Shown here piece after piece: positions 32,009-32,037 of a DNA stretch of 32,037 nucleotides. A program made the translations under genes and the position numbers. The stretch is from Porphyromonas sp. COT-290 OH3588 (GTDB lineage: Bacteria; Bacteroidota; Bacteroidia; Bacteroidales; Porphyromonadaceae). The notes below the pieces were generated by a model. The model was given only the letters and a program-made list of their open reading frames with translations, ran no database searches and had not been told where the DNA came from. How positions within the stretch are numbered: position 1 is the stretch's first letter; each line of letters begins with the position of its first letter. The stretch is taken from positions 1-32,037 of the forward strand of contig NZ_JRFC01000015.1 in assembly GCF_000769075.1 (NCBI RefSeq). Direction: 5' to 3'.

Positions 32009-32037
32009 TATCCCCATCCCTGAGGGAAATATCCCTC

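Noticed and set aside
1-32037. CRISPR array, integrase, transposase, phage genes, tRNA or rRNA
   Set aside because: I read for regularly spaced direct repeats, tRNA T-loop strings and the usual protein motifs and found none; a tool scan could still reveal a tRNA I missed.

Overview
The window looks like chromosome of a Bacteroidota species, most likely Porphyromonas or a close relative. Reasons: several start regions carry the Bacteroidota -7 box (TAnnTTTG) and lack strong Shine-Dalgarno sites; there is an OmpH-type lipoprotein; the order acpP-fabF-rnc is preserved; there is a GH110-type beta-helix glycosidase; and DPP III is fused to a C-terminal helical-repeat domain, an arrangement known from Porphyromonas gingivalis. 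There is no phage, integrase, transposase, CRISPR array, rRNA or recognisable tRNA.

Layout. 1-821 is gene-free and holds one arm of a ~99-bp inverted repeat, a perfect 15-bp hairpin and repeat copy A. 822-6050 (+) holds a small membrane protein, an OmpH-like lipoprotein, an anchored DNA/RNA nuclease, a YbjQ-family protein and DNA polymerase I. 6136-13244 (-) reads as one dense operon: dnaX, yaaA, mltG, a GT4 glycosyltransferase, tcdA, a LolD-type ATPase and a helix-hairpin-helix protein. 13344-15575 (-) is a sialylation pair: CMP-sialic acid synthetase fused to a degenerate SGNH domain, and a GT52 sialyltransferase. Repeat copy B follows, then a carbonic anhydrase lipoprotein, an orphan Phd/YefM-like antitoxin and, convergently, ispH. 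18593-21865 (-) holds a secreted GH110-type galactosidase and a K+/H+ antiporter. After repeat copy C comes DPP III (+), then acpP-fabF-rnc (-) with a decayed secreted-protein gene at its tail, purN (+), and a flavodoxin-catalase pair (+). The right end holds a small unknown ORF, repeat copy D, a gene fragment and the other arm of the inverted repeat.

Functional themes are DNA replication (polA, dnaX), envelope building (mltG, fabF, acpP, GT4, sialylation), host-glycan and peptide use (GH110, DPP III) and oxidative defence (catalase, flavodoxin).

The most unusual content is a four-copy intergenic element of about 345 bp (A-D). Its 5' box, hairpin core and 3' hairpin box keep nearly fixed spacing although the sequence between them has diverged. 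All four copies point toward the next downstream gene, and the core has one open frame encoding related peptides. I know of no described element that matches it, but I could not search.
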